Shown: one piece after another, positions 34,791 to 44,300 of the stretch
Layout of the letters: each line of letters opens with the position of its first letter
Position numbering within the stretch: the stretch's first letter is position 1
Source: Blautia luti
Lineage (GTDB): Bacteria; Bacillota; Clostridia; Lachnospirales; Lachnospiraceae
NCBI RefSeq assembly: GCF_033096465.1
Contig: NZ_AP028156.1
Span: 3,614,501 to 3,678,500, forward strand
Direction of reading: 5' to 3'
Length of the DNA stretch: 64,000 nt
Program-made: the position numbers and the translations under genes
The notes under the pieces: model-generated
Seen by the model: only the letters and a program-made list of their open reading frames with translations
Database searches by the model: none
Told to the model about the DNA's origin: nothing

Positions 34791-34837
34791 ATCTGATATT
34801 CCCTGCCGCAACAGACATTCGTCTGTGCAGACATAAT

Positions 34838-34869
34838 AAATTAGTACATCGTTTTCGATGTACTAATTT
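34838..34869 (-). terminator. Hairpin containing the lepB stop codon
   Basis: AAATTAGTACATCG-tttt-CGATGTACTAATTT is a perfect 14-bp stem. The TAG stop of lepB (34863-34865) is part of the right arm; TTTATTATG follows on the minus strand. Confidence 0.65.
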
Positions 34870-35432
34870 ACTGTTCCTATTTTATTTAATGGCCAATACC
34901 TTATCGCCACTTCTGCCTCAATGGCATCTTTCTCTACAAACGTATTCATCCAGTAACGGGAATCCATACTGTGATTTCGATTATCACCCAGCATGAAATA
35001 GCAGCCTTCCGGTACCTCGTATGGTCCGAAACTTCCCTGAGGTGTTTCCGGACAGAAACTGTCATCCAGTGGTTCTTCTGAATCGTTGATATAAACCTTA
35101 CCATCTACAATATTTACAGTTTCTCCCGGCAGACCGATCACTCTCTTTACGAAAAGCTGAGAAGGATCATCCGGATATTTAAAGATTACAATGTCAAATC
35201 TCTCCGGATCCTTAGTCTTATACGCCAGTCTGTTTCCAAATACTCTGTCACCGGTCATGATCGTCTGTTCCATGGATCCTGATGGTACTCTCGCATTAAT
35301 ATATACAAAATGTCCCAACAGAAATGCAATCACAAAGACAACGATAATGATCTTCGCATAGTCCCAGAGTTCTTTCCACATAGACTGTGCAGGCTGTTTC
35401 TTTTCTTCCTGGTTTTTGTCTTCATTTTCCAT
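34863..35432 (-). CDS. lepB: Signal peptidase I
   Basis: A 189-residue type I leader peptidase of the Gram-positive size class. One N-terminal membrane segment (about 22-45) is followed by the catalytic Ser in RVPSGSMEQTIMTGD (about 54) and the general-base Lys in QLFVKRVIGLPGETV (about 95), then the GDNRNHSMDSRYW box (about 150). It removes signal peptides from exported proteins, fitting the many secreted products in this window. It is monocistronic; GGAGGTAA precedes the start. Confidence 0.95.
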   Translation of the reverse strand: MENEDKNQEEKKQPAQSMWKELWDYAKIIIVVFVIAFLLGHFVYINARVPSGSMEQTIMTGDRVFGNRLAYKTKDPERFDIVIFKYPDDPSQLFVKRVIGLPGETVNIVDGKVYINDSEEPLDDSFCPETPQGSFGPYEVPEGCYFMLGDNRNHSMDSRYWMNTFVEKDAIEAEVAIRYWPLNKIGTVN

Positions 35433-35525
35433 CTTAAGTTTCTTACCTCCAGAAATTTTTACTGTTTCTATTCTATCACACCTCTTTGGGATTCACCACT
35501 TAATTTTCTATAAAATTCTACAGCA

Positions 35526-35571
35526 TTACTGTTTACAGTAATATGCTTCGCGGGATATTACCAGTAAACAG
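35526..35571. repeat. Short palindromic repeat related to the MITE-like element
   Basis: ACTGTTTACAGTAATAT and ATATTACCAGTAAACAG flank GCTTCGCGGG. The minus-strand reading CTGTTTACTGGTAATATCCC and then GCGAAGCAT resembles two interior pieces of the element at 29315-29659 (29383-29406 and 29488-29500). It lies between lepB and the aminotransferase gene. Confidence 0.6.
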
Positions 35572-35601
35572 CAGCCTTCACTTCATGCACAGTAACAATC
35601 C

Positions 35602-35667
35602 CTGTGTAACAAATAAAAATGGCAGATGTTTCACGTGAAACATCTGCCATTTTTATTTGTTACACAG
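35602..35667. other. 66-bp perfect palindrome centred on a perfect parS site; terminator of the aminotransferase gene
   Basis: Every base from 35602 to 35634 is complementary to its mirror at 35635-35667, with no loop. The centre (35627-35642) is TGTTTCACGTGAAACA, identical to the ParB/Spo0J parS consensus. Arms contain GGCAGA flanked by A-rich (AAATAAAAAT) and T-rich tracts, so as RNA it forms a stem followed by TTTTTATTTG on the minus strand, suited to terminate the aminotransferase transcript, whose stop codon is at 35660-35662. Confidence 0.85.
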
Positions 35668-37222
35668 TCTGATGATACGTGCTCAGGAAGTCTCTGATCT
35701 TACCTGCTGCCTCTTTTAATACTTCGATTCTCGGCAGATACACAACACGGAAATGATCTGGCTGTCCCCAGTTGAATCCACCTCCATGCACCAGAAGAAT
35801 CTTCTTCTCTTTCAAAAGATCCAATGCAAATTTCTCATCATTTACAATGCCAAATTTCTTCACATCAATCTTCGGGAACATATAGAACGCAGCCTTCGGT
35901 TTCACGGCTGTAATTCCAGGAATATCTGTCAATGCATTATAAATATATTCTCTCTGCTCATAAATACGTCCCCCCGGAACAATGTAATCATTTACACTCT
36001 GATGACCGCCCAGAGCAGTCTGAACGATGGACTGTGCCGGAACATTGGAGCATAATCTCATATTAGAAAGCATCTTAATTCCTTCGATGTAATCTTTCGC
36101 CACGTTCTTATTTCCACTTAAGATCATCCATCCAATTCTGAATCCTGCAATCATATGTGACTTGGACAGACCACTGAATGTTACACAGAACAGATCCGGT
36201 GCCAAAGATGCAATGGATACATGCTCTTCTCCATCCATAACCAGACGGTCATAAATCTCATCAGAAAAGATAATCAGCTGATGTTCTCTGGCAATATCTA
36301 CAATCTGTTGAAGAACTTCCCTTGGATATAATGCCCCTGTAGGATTATTCGGATTGATAAGTACAATCGCCTTGGTACGTTTGGTAATCTTTCTTCTGAT
36401 ATCATCCATATCAGGATACCACTCTGCCTGTTCGTCGCAGATATAATGAACTGCTTTGCCGCCTGCCAGAGTAGCACAGGCAGTCCACAATGGATAATCT
36501 GGTGATGGAATAAGAATCTCATCTCCATTGTCCAATAAAGCGGACATACTCAAATTAATAAGTTCGCTGACACCATTTCCTGTATAAATATCATCTACAG
36601 AAACGTTCGGAATCTTTTTTAACTGCGCATACTGCATGATTGCTTTTCTGGCAGAAAATAAACCTTTGGCAGGGGAATATCCCTCACAGTCTATAAGCTG
36701 ATCTCGCATATCATAGATAACTTCATCCGGTGTACGGAATCCAAAAGGTGCCGGATTTCCAATATTCAGCTTCAAAACCTGAGTTCCTGCTGCTTCCATT
36801 CTGGATGCTTCCTCAACTACCGGTCCTCTTACATCATATAAAACATTATTCAGCTTTGATGACTTTTTAAACTCCCGCACTGCGCTTTCCTCCGTTTCCT
36901 GACTCTCCAGGTTCTTTTTCTCTGGATCTTCTGTTTTCTTTATCATCTTTTCTTTTGGTTCAACATTAACTGTCTTTTCTTTCGTTCTTTCTGCTCCTTT
37001 TCCCACTGTTCGGACATTTTCGTCCAATAACCAGGACTCTTCTACTTGCAATGTCTCTGCAATAAAATGAAGAATCTCAGCTCTGGGAATTGTTTTTCCG
37101 CTTAAATACTGGCTTACATGGCTTTTTCCAAGTTTCACACCTTTTTCCTGCGCACATCTCACAAGGTCTATCTGTTTCATATTTTTATTATTCAACGCTT
37201 CTTTTAATCGATCTGCAAACAT
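35660..37222 (-). CDS. XRE-type HTH fused to an AlaT-like aminotransferase
   Basis: A 520-residue fusion. Residues 1-65 form a Cro/C1-type helix-turn-helix (MFADRLKEALNNKNMKQIDL with KSHVSQYLSGKTIPRAEI). A charged Lys/Glu linker (66-120) leads to a fold-type I aminotransferase (about 125-520) resembling alanine aminotransferases: LNIGNPAPFGFRTPDEVI, YSPAKGLFSARKAI, the ILINPNNPTGALYP segment, and the PLP lysine in FSGLSKSHMIAGFRIGWM. Fused GntR-aminotransferase (MocR) regulators are well known; an XRE head is unusual. The start at 37222 has GAAAGGA 12 bases upstream. It may sense an amino or keto acid, or be an enzyme that also binds its own promoter. Confidence 0.88.
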   Translation of the reverse strand: MFADRLKEALNNKNMKQIDLVRCAQEKGVKLGKSHVSQYLSGKTIPRAEILHFIAETLQVEESWLLDENVRTVGKGAERTKEKTVNVEPKEKMIKKTEDPEKKNLESQETEESAVREFKKSSKLNNVLYDVRGPVVEEASRMEAAGTQVLKLNIGNPAPFGFRTPDEVIYDMRDQLIDCEGYSPAKGLFSARKAIMQYAQLKKIPNVSVDDIYTGNGVSELINLSMSALLDNGDEILIPSPDYPLWTACATLAGGKAVHYICDEQAEWYPDMDDIRRKITKRTKAIVLINPNNPTGALYPREVLQQIVDIAREHQLIIFSDEIYDRLVMDGEEHVSIASLAPDLFCVTFSGLSKSHMIAGFRIGWMILSGNKNVAKDYIEGIKMLSNMRLCSNVPAQSIVQTALGGHQSVNDYIVPGGRIYEQREYIYNALTDIPGITAVKPKAAFYMFPKIDVKKFGIVNDEKFALDLLKEKKILLVHGGGFNWGQPDHFRVVYLPRIEVLKEAAGKIRDFLSTYHQTV

Positions 37223-37454
37223 ATATATCTGTAATCCTTTCAGCATTTATTTTTATTATATCTCGATGTATATCGGTTTGGTTTGAACTTTTTAACTAAA
37301 TTGAACTTTTTTTATTCCAATCAAATTTATTGAACAAATTATAGCACGTATCCTTTATAATTACAAGATGTTTGTTCAATTTTAGCGTTTTTATTTAGTT
37401 GAACTATATGTCCGTGTCAGAAAGACGTTTTTTATGAAACATTTTGTATTCATA

Positions 37455-37490
37455 CACAAAAGCAGGAAAATCATACGATTTTCCTGCTCT
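37455..37490 (-). terminator. Terminator of the LeuCD gene run
   Basis: AGCAGGAAAATC-atac-GATTTTCCTGCT is a perfect 12-bp stem 22 bases after the stop at 37512; TTTTGTGT follows on the minus strand. Confidence 0.88.
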
Positions 37491-37511
37491 CAGCCATCTG
37501 AATATCGTTTT

Positions 37512-38762
37512 TTATTCTACGTTCGGAACTACAATCTTACCTGCCACAGCACAGGAAGCTGCTGTTCTCGGAGATGCCAGATAAATTTGAACTTTGGATG
37601 TTCCCATACGACCCAGGAAGTTACGGTTATTCGTAGCCACTACACGTTCACCATCTGTAAGGATACCTCCTGTACGTCCACAGCACAGTCCACATCCAGG
37701 ATGCGTAATAATAGCACCAGCCTCTGCCAGAGTATCCATAATGCCCATTTCCACTGCCTGTCTGTAGATCTTGCGGCTTGCAGGAGTTACAATAAGCTTC
37801 ACGAAATCAGCTACTTTTTTGCCTTTCAGCACCTCTGCTGCCGCCTGCAGATCCTCCAGACGTCCGTTTGTACAGGATCCGATAAATACCTGATCGATTT
37901 CTGTACCTTCCAGTTCGCTTACATCCCTGATCTTATCAACCTGGGACGGGCATGCCATAACCGGAACGAAATCCTCAGCACGATAAGTAACTGTTTTCAT
38001 ATATTTAGCATCTCCGTCGCCTTTCAGGCTTTTCTGGAAGTCATTTAATTCGATTTCGCAGTATTCTGCAGTCTTTTCATCCGGTGTAAACAGTGCACAC
38101 TTGGCGCCTGCCTCAATTGCCATGTTTGACATGGTCATACGACTTGCTACAGACATTTTTTCGATGGTGCTGCCTGTGAATTCCAGAGCACGATAAGTTG
38201 CCCCGTCAGCGCCCAGATCGCCGATAATACGAAGGATCACATCCTTTGACATTACATTCTCAGGAAGTTCGCCGTCAATAACAATCTTGATTGTTTCCGG
38301 AACCTTAATCCACATAGTTCCGGTTCCCAGAATACTTGCCATCTCTGTATATCCGATACCGGAAGAAAATGCACCTACACATCCGTATGTGGTAGTATGG
38401 CTGTCTGTACCGAACACAATGTTTCCAGGTTTCACGTAGCCCGCTTCTGTCATTAACTGATGACAGATTCCATCGCTTCTGTGTACATGTGTCATGCCAT
38501 ATTTCTTCGCAAATGCATCACCTGTATGGAAATGTCTTGTATCATCCAGCTGGCTTGCAGGCACAAGATGATCGTAGATCAGGATCACTTTTTCCGGATC
38601 CCAGAGCTTCGTAAAGCCCATTTCCTCGAATTTCTCTGCTACAAAAGGGATAAAGATATCATGGATCATCACTCTGTCCACATTGACAGTGACAATATCG
38701 CCCGGTCTTACACTTTTTCCCACATTATTTCTGATAATCTTTTCGATAACTGTCTCGCCCAT
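37512..38762 (-). CDS. leuC: 3-isopropylmalate dehydratase-type large subunit, pair A
   Basis: A 416-residue aconitase-superfamily large subunit of the short (archaeal/clostridial) class. The 4Fe-4S ligands are in FIGSCTNGRLEDL (about 293) and HPGCGLCCGRTGG (about 355), with GTDSHTTTYGCVGAF (about 105) in the active site. The start at MGETVIEKIIRN follows AAAGGAG. It lies 19 bases after its small subunit gene. Expected reaction: isomerisation of 2- to 3-isopropylmalate in leucine synthesis, but a second paralogous pair sits immediately upstream, so one of the two may work on another 2-hydroxy diacid (citramalate, homocitrate or dimethylmalate are precedents). Confidence 0.85.
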   Translation of the reverse strand: MGETVIEKIIRNNVGKSVRPGDIVTVNVDRVMIHDIFIPFVAEKFEEMGFTKLWDPEKVILIYDHLVPASQLDDTRHFHTGDAFAKKYGMTHVHRSDGICHQLMTEAGYVKPGNIVFGTDSHTTTYGCVGAFSSGIGYTEMASILGTGTMWIKVPETIKIVIDGELPENVMSKDVILRIIGDLGADGATYRALEFTGSTIEKMSVASRMTMSNMAIEAGAKCALFTPDEKTAEYCEIELNDFQKSLKGDGDAKYMKTVTYRAEDFVPVMACPSQVDKIRDVSELEGTEIDQVFIGSCTNGRLEDLQAAAEVLKGKKVADFVKLIVTPASRKIYRQAVEMGIMDTLAEAGAIITHPGCGLCCGRTGGILTDGERVVATNNRNFLGRMGTSKVQIYLASPRTAASCAVAGKIVVPNVE

Positions 38763-38781
38763 CTGCTTCTCCTTTCCCTGT

Positions 38782-39273
38782 TTAATCCAGACCATTTAAT
38801 TTACGCATGGCTTTTACCAGACCGCCGGCCTGGATAATGCTCATCAGATTCTCAGGCAGGGAAGCAATCGGATATGTTTTTCCATTGTAATCTACATGCT
38901 CATTCATCACTACTGTTACTTCATCGCCTTCTTTGATGTCATCATGAAGATCCGGCTGTTCAATAAGCAGAAGGCCGTTATTAATAGAATTACGGAAGAA
39001 AATTCTGGCAAAAGATTTCGCGATCACGCACTGAATGCCCAGTGCCTTGATGATCTCCGGCGCCTGCTCTCTGGATGATCCGCAGCCGAAATTCTTTCCC
39101 GCCACGATAATATCTCCTTTGGAAATCTGTCCTGCCAGTTCCGGGCGAAGAGGACTGAATCCATACTGTTTCATATCATCTATTGTTTTCAGTGCCAAAT
39201 ACTCTGTAGGAATAATGATATCTGTATCAATATCGTCTCCCAGTACCCACACCTTTCCTGTAAATTTTTCCAT
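38782..39273 (-). CDS. leuD: 3-isopropylmalate dehydratase-type small subunit, pair A
   Basis: A 163-residue swivelling-domain subunit. Markers: WVLGDDIDTDIIIPTEYLAL (about 8-27), the invariant FGCGSSREQAPEII (about 62) and AKSFARIFFRNSINNGL (about 83). The substrate-discriminating loop after the IIP motif reads YLALKT, unlike the YLRT of homoaconitase or the YLVY of archaeal isopropylmalate isomerase as I remember them. The partner large subunit follows. A dispersed repeat fills the gap to the upstream pair. Confidence 0.85.
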   Translation of the reverse strand: MEKFTGKVWVLGDDIDTDIIIPTEYLALKTIDDMKQYGFSPLRPELAGQISKGDIIVAGKNFGCGSSREQAPEIIKALGIQCVIAKSFARIFFRNSINNGLLLIEQPDLHDDIKEGDEVTVVMNEHVDYNGKTYPIASLPENLMSIIQAGGLVKAMRKLNGLD

Positions 39274-39335
39274 CGTATTTACCTCGTATTATGTATGTAT
39301 TCCTTGCATTTTTTCACTCAAACAGATCAAGTACA

Positions 39336-39400
39336 TATTCACGACCCGCTTTACTACGCGACTCTGCACCGAATAACTGCTTCACAGTTTGATCCGGCAA
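39336..39400 (+). repeat. Dispersed intergenic repeat, copy 3
   Basis: CCCGCTTTACTACGCGACTC, then CACCGAATAACTGCTTCACA and GTTTGATCCGGCAAAA, aligned end to end with 2815-2882. It sits in the 137-bp gap between the two LeuCD-type gene pairs. GGCAAAATGCC next to it forms a small hairpin. Confidence 0.7.
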
Positions 39401-39410
39401 AATGCCGGCC

Positions 39411-40661
39411 TTATACCTGGCTGGCCAGTGCGATCTTACCTGCAATGGCAGAAGCTGTAACAGTCGCAGCTGATCCCAGATATACCTTGGAGCTTGGATG
39501 TCCGGCACGTCCTTTGAAATTACGTGTACCAGTGCTGATCAGAACTTCGTTTTCACCGATAACGCCCTGGCAGCTTCCCCAACATACACTGCAGTTCGGG
39601 TTCATTACAATAGCCCCTGCTTCCATAAAAATGTCAATAAGGCCTTCTTTTAATGCCTGTCTGTAGATGGTCTGGCTTGCAGGTACAACGAGAAAACGAA
39701 CGCCCTCTGCTACCTTTTTACCCTTAATAACTTCAGCGCCTACACGAAGGTCTTCGATACGTCCATTATTACAGGATCCCAGGAAAGCTTCGTTAATGGC
39801 GATTCCGCAGGTTTCTTCTGCCGGGACTACATTATCTACGAAGTCTGGTTTCGCAACTACAGGGCGGACCTTGGACAGGTCAAATGTATATTCACGGGCA
39901 TATACTGCATCCGGGTCACTATGATATACAGCTTTCGGCTCACGTCCATGCTCTTTCAGATACTCAATAGCTTTCTCATCTGCCTCGAAGATACCTGTCT
40001 TAGCGCCAGCTTCCACAGCCATATTGCAAAGTGCCATACGGTCACTGATACTGAGTGTTTTCGCACCTTCTCCAGTGAACTCCATAGCCTGATAATTGCA
40101 GCCATTTGCACCGATCTCGCCAATAATGGTAAGGATCAGGTCTCTGGCATATACGCCTTCCGGAAGCTTGCCGATCAGGTTGAATTTCACAGATTCCGGC
40201 ACCAGAACCCATGAGGTTCCTGTTACCATACCATAAAGGAAATCTGTACATCCAACGCCTGTTCCAAAAGCCCCAAGTGCTCCATAAGAGCATGTATGGC
40301 TGTCTGCGCCGAAAATCAGCTCGCCCGGGCGTACATAATTCTCGATCATTACCTGATGGCACACGCCTTTGCCTTCCCAGAAATCAATATTGTTTTCTTT
40401 TGCAAAGTCTCTCATCTTCTTCTGGGATGCTGCTGTTTTCGGGCTGTCAGATGGCACATTATGATCCACGATAAACACAAGTTTCTTTGTGTCAGCAATA
40501 TGGGGATTTTTTAATTTATTACGATACATATCAACAGTCAGATGAGTAGTTCCGTCATTACTCATAAGACGGTCCAGTTTTACTGTATGGATATCTCCTG
40601 GTTTTACACTGTCTACGCCAGCTGCAGCTGCGATGATTTTTTCTGCGATTGTCATTCCCAT
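39411..40661 (-). CDS. 3-isopropylmalate dehydratase-type large subunit, pair B
   Basis: A 416-residue paralogue of the pair A large subunit, with ligands in FLGSCNNGRIEDL (about 290) and NPNCSVCWGSCQG (about 353) and the active-site segment GADSHTCSYGALGAFG (about 117). The Asn and Trp around the cluster cysteines, and an insert near YLKEHGREPKAVYHSDPDA, distinguish it from pair A, so this is an old duplication or a gained copy. Its small subunit gene lies 3 bases upstream. The two pairs share the order small-large. Confidence 0.85.
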   Translation of the reverse strand: MGMTIAEKIIAAAAGVDSVKPGDIHTVKLDRLMSNDGTTHLTVDMYRNKLKNPHIADTKKLVFIVDHNVPSDSPKTAASQKKMRDFAKENNIDFWEGKGVCHQVMIENYVRPGELIFGADSHTCSYGALGAFGTGVGCTDFLYGMVTGTSWVLVPESVKFNLIGKLPEGVYARDLILTIIGEIGANGCNYQAMEFTGEGAKTLSISDRMALCNMAVEAGAKTGIFEADEKAIEYLKEHGREPKAVYHSDPDAVYAREYTFDLSKVRPVVAKPDFVDNVVPAEETCGIAINEAFLGSCNNGRIEDLRVGAEVIKGKKVAEGVRFLVVPASQTIYRQALKEGLIDIFMEAGAIVMNPNCSVCWGSCQGVIGENEVLISTGTRNFKGRAGHPSSKVYLGSAATVTASAIAGKIALASQV

Positions 40662-40664
40662 ATC

Positions 40665-41150
40665 TTATTTCTCCTCCTCACGGTTCAGAGACGCGATCAG
40701 TCCGCCCTGATTTAAAATTCCCTGCATATATTCAGGAAGCTTGGTGCAGGAATATATTTTTCCATTTGCCTCTGCAGTTCCTTCAGACATATGCAGCACC
40801 ATAGTATCTCCTGTCTGTACTTCATCCGGAAGATCTTTACAGACAATAGCCGGAAGGCCGATATTAATAGCATTTCTGAAGAAAATACGCGCAAAAGATT
40901 TCGCAATAACGGCCTGTACTCCTAATGCTTTCAGAACACCTGGAGCCTGCTCTCTGGAAGATCCACAGCCAAAGTTCTCTCCGCCTACTACGAAATCTCC
41001 TGGTTTTACTTTTTTCGCAAAATCCGGATCCAGAGATTCAAAAGTATGTCCTTTCATTTCGTCCAGGTTCGGAAGCAGCAGATACTGAGATGCAATGATC
41101 TGGTCTGTATCCAGGTCATTATGAAATTTAAAAATTGTTCCTTTTTCCAT
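40665..41150 (-). CDS. 3-isopropylmalate dehydratase-type small subunit, pair B
   Basis: A 161-residue small subunit with FHNDLDTDQIIASQYLLLPN at the start, FGCGSSREQAPGVL (about 60) and AKSFARIFFRNAINIGLPAI (about 82). The specificity-loop sequence YLLLPN differs from YLALKT of pair A, which suggests different substrates for the two enzymes. It is the first gene of the four-gene run 41150-37512. No riboswitch or T-box was recognised in the roughly 230 bases upstream. Confidence 0.85.
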   Translation of the reverse strand: MEKGTIFKFHNDLDTDQIIASQYLLLPNLDEMKGHTFESLDPDFAKKVKPGDFVVGGENFGCGSSREQAPGVLKALGVQAVIAKSFARIFFRNAINIGLPAIVCKDLPDEVQTGDTMVLHMSEGTAEANGKIYSCTKLPEYMQGILNQGGLIASLNREEEK

Positions 41151-41316
41151 AATAATTTCCCTTTCTGTTTCTATTTCAGGTATGCCTCTACCATTGCCGG
41201 AGGCTTATCTACTTATAAGATAAAATCACCAGTTTCTCAGGCTGATTACAATCTTTTTCTATTTTATCACAAAACAGGTCATATTGAAAATGAATGTTTG
41301 CAATAAAGTACGCCAA

Positions 41317-41358
41317 AATCCCTCCGACGGGACATATATCAGCTCTGCCGGAGGGATC
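41317..41358 (-). terminator. Terminator of the surface protein gene
   Basis: ATCCCTCCG (41318-41326) pairs with CGGAGGGAT (41349-41357) with TTTTGG following on the minus strand, about 25 bases after the stop at 41381. Confidence 0.8.
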
Positions 41359-41380
41359 TTTCTCTTTTTACTTATTTAAT

Positions 41381-44300
41381 TTATTTTTTTACCTTAATTG
41401 TGATCACTGCTTTTTTGCCGTCTACACTTACAGTTATTTTCGCTGTTCCTGCTTTTTTGGCTGTGATCTTTCCGTTCTGATCTACAGACACAACCTTTGT
41501 GTTGGATGATTTCCATTTTCTCGCAGAGGTTGCTCTCTTCGGTTCAGCACTCACACTAAGGAACTGTACTGTACCTTTCTTTAATGTAAGGGATTTCTTG
41601 GCAAATTTCAGGCTCTTTGCCTTGATCGTATCTTTCTTTACATTTACTGTGATCTTCTTTGTAAGTTTTCCTGCTTTTACTGTAATAACTGCCTGTCCGG
41701 CCTTCTTCGCAGTAATCTTTCCGGAAGAACTTACAGTGGCAACAGATTTCTTACTGGATTTATAGGTTACTTTATCTGTAGTATTGGACGGACTTACGAT
41801 TGTTCCTATTGTAGCTGTCTTTTTCGCTTTCAGATAGATTACAGATGTATTAACTGTCAGTTTCTTTGCCGGAACCTTTTTCGGCGGTTTCGCTGTTGGT
41901 GTCGGCGATGGTGTTGCACTTGGGGTTATTGATGGAGCTGGTGTTTGTGTTGGCTGCGGTTCCGGTGTAGTTGTTGGTTCCGGTACCGGTGTTTCTGTTG
42001 GTTCCGGTGCTGGTGTCACAGTGATTTCAATATATGGCAGAACCATACTTGGTACACTTTCATTAGCCACTGTCTTTACTACATAATTTCCTGTGTTCGG
42101 AATATTAAATGTAAATTTTCCTTCTGCATCAGATTTGGCAGATGCGGTTACGGTTTCTTCTGTTTCTGTATTTACCAGAGTAACTTCATAACCTTCTGCA
42201 GGGCTGTATTCATTACGTCCCTGTGTTTTATTTACATCTGTATTCATATAATATTCGTCGCCTGTAAGAGTAAGAGTAAAATCCTGATTTTGCTCTACAC
42301 TTACACTGTTATCTGTAAATTGCAGATAAACCGGATTTTCACTTGAAGTTGCGGAGAATACAGAAAGTATATCTCCCTCTTTCAGTGCACACATTCTTGG
42401 GTCATTTCCAACCCATTTTCCATTTACACGGAAAGCAACCATATTTTTATAACTTTTCTGACCAAGAAGTATTCCTATACCGGCTCCCTTCAGTCCACAC
42501 ATGAGATATCCTGTAGGGTTGCTCAGATACTCTTCTCCAAATAATTCTTTATGGATATCTGCCATTGCATCAATAACTGCAACCTTCTTCTTTGTCTCAT
42601 ATCCTTTATCATAATTGCCTTTTTTGGCGCCTGTAATCTCTATTCCTGCAGCATCTTCCGAAGTTACCTTCATAGTCATCTTCTGAGGTGCTTCTCCTGG
42701 TTCTTTATTTACAAGTACTGTAATCTCAGCAGTTTCTGCATTCTCATCTGCATAAATCTGTGTGATAACACTGCTCAGTGCTGTTCTTGCAGCCTTATAT
42801 GTATCATCTGTACCATTTTCATCTGTCAGAGCAGTTTCCGCATCTGTGATCGCTTTATTTAAAGTTTCCTTCGTTCCTGTCGGCCACTGTCCAGGTGCAT
42901 CACCTTCTGTGATTTCATCATATAATGCCTTCGCATCTTTGATATCACCCTCCAGAAGTGCTTTTACAGTTTCATTGGAAAGAACAGCCTCAAGTTCCAC
43001 GTTTAACTCACTTCCGGATGCTGTCCACGGTTTGGAAATGGTTGTTTCTACATAGTTATCAGCAGTATAAGTATAGGTATAATTATTATTTTCTACCATC
43101 TCATATACGCCGTCTTCTGAAGGAGAAACAGTTAATGTTTCGCCGCCTTTTTTATATGTAACAGATACCATTCTCGGGTTTATCGGTTCCTGATGTCCGG
43201 ATTTCGCACGGATCTTAAATGTAACCTGATAATGGTTCAGTCTGGTCATGGTAACTGCAATATTTTCATCCTGAGCAGGTATAAAGTTTCCTGATACAGA
43301 GCGATAATCTTCTGCTTTCGCAGAATAAAAATATCTTACACCGTCCCATAATGTATAACTGCCATCTTCTGCCGGTGTTTCGCCTGTTATGGTCACATCA
43401 GCTCCCTCTACAGGATTTCCTTCAGCATCAGCAATACTGAATGTAATTTTGTGCTTGCTGTCAGCTTCTGCTGTAAGAGATAAGTTCACAGTCTCATCAA
43501 ATGCTGCAGTAAAGCTCTGTGATAATACTGCTGTACCTTTCGTTCCAGCTGCAATATAGCCATCTCTGGATGCCGTTACAGTATATTTCTTTCCCGGAAT
43601 CAGTGTATAACCATTCTCTGAAGAAGTTACTTCATTCTTAGTACTGTCTGTTACAGTAATCGCTGCATCCGGGATCACTTCTCCGTTCTTGCTGTTTACA
43701 GCCTGAAAAACAACCTGGCAGCTATTGGTCTGTGGTTTGACTTCGAATGTATACGTATGCTCTGCCAGTGCTTCTGCTGTATTATCATTGATCGCTGCAT
43801 CCTCCACAGATGGATCATATAATTTCAGAGTTGCAGTAAATGTCTGTTCTTCTGTTCTCTTAGTCTGATCCAGATAATAAGTCTGCTTCTTCGCAGGTTC
43901 CTGCTTTACTGTGCTTCTAAAAGCACTCCAGTCAGAGAAGAACCAGCCACTCTTGTATTCTTTTACATTCGGACGGTTCAGCTTAATACTGGAAACTGCA
44001 TACTTCTTCGCATCGTAATAAGATACTATATAGGTATCATCTTTTCTTTCTATTCCGGATGTAGTTGTAATTCCCGCATCAACATAATTTCTGTACAGGT
44101 ATTTCAATGCTTCTGCTTTTTCATCCGGTTTCTGCACTTCATCGCTTACCTTCTGTACAGAAGATGCCACGATCTTCGCATAATGGTCTGTCCATACCTT
44201 ATCATCACTCCTGCGGGCTGCGATTTCAAACAGGCTGTCCAGTTTCTCTACCGGTACAGACCAGAAAATATGCTTTGCGCCATCTTCAGATGGAATATAT

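Noticed and set aside
41160..41300. T-box or leucine-responsive leader upstream of the LeuCD run
   Set aside because: Only a small GCCTC...GAGGC hairpin is seen; there is no T-box sequence (TGGNACCGCG) or leader peptide with Leu codons.
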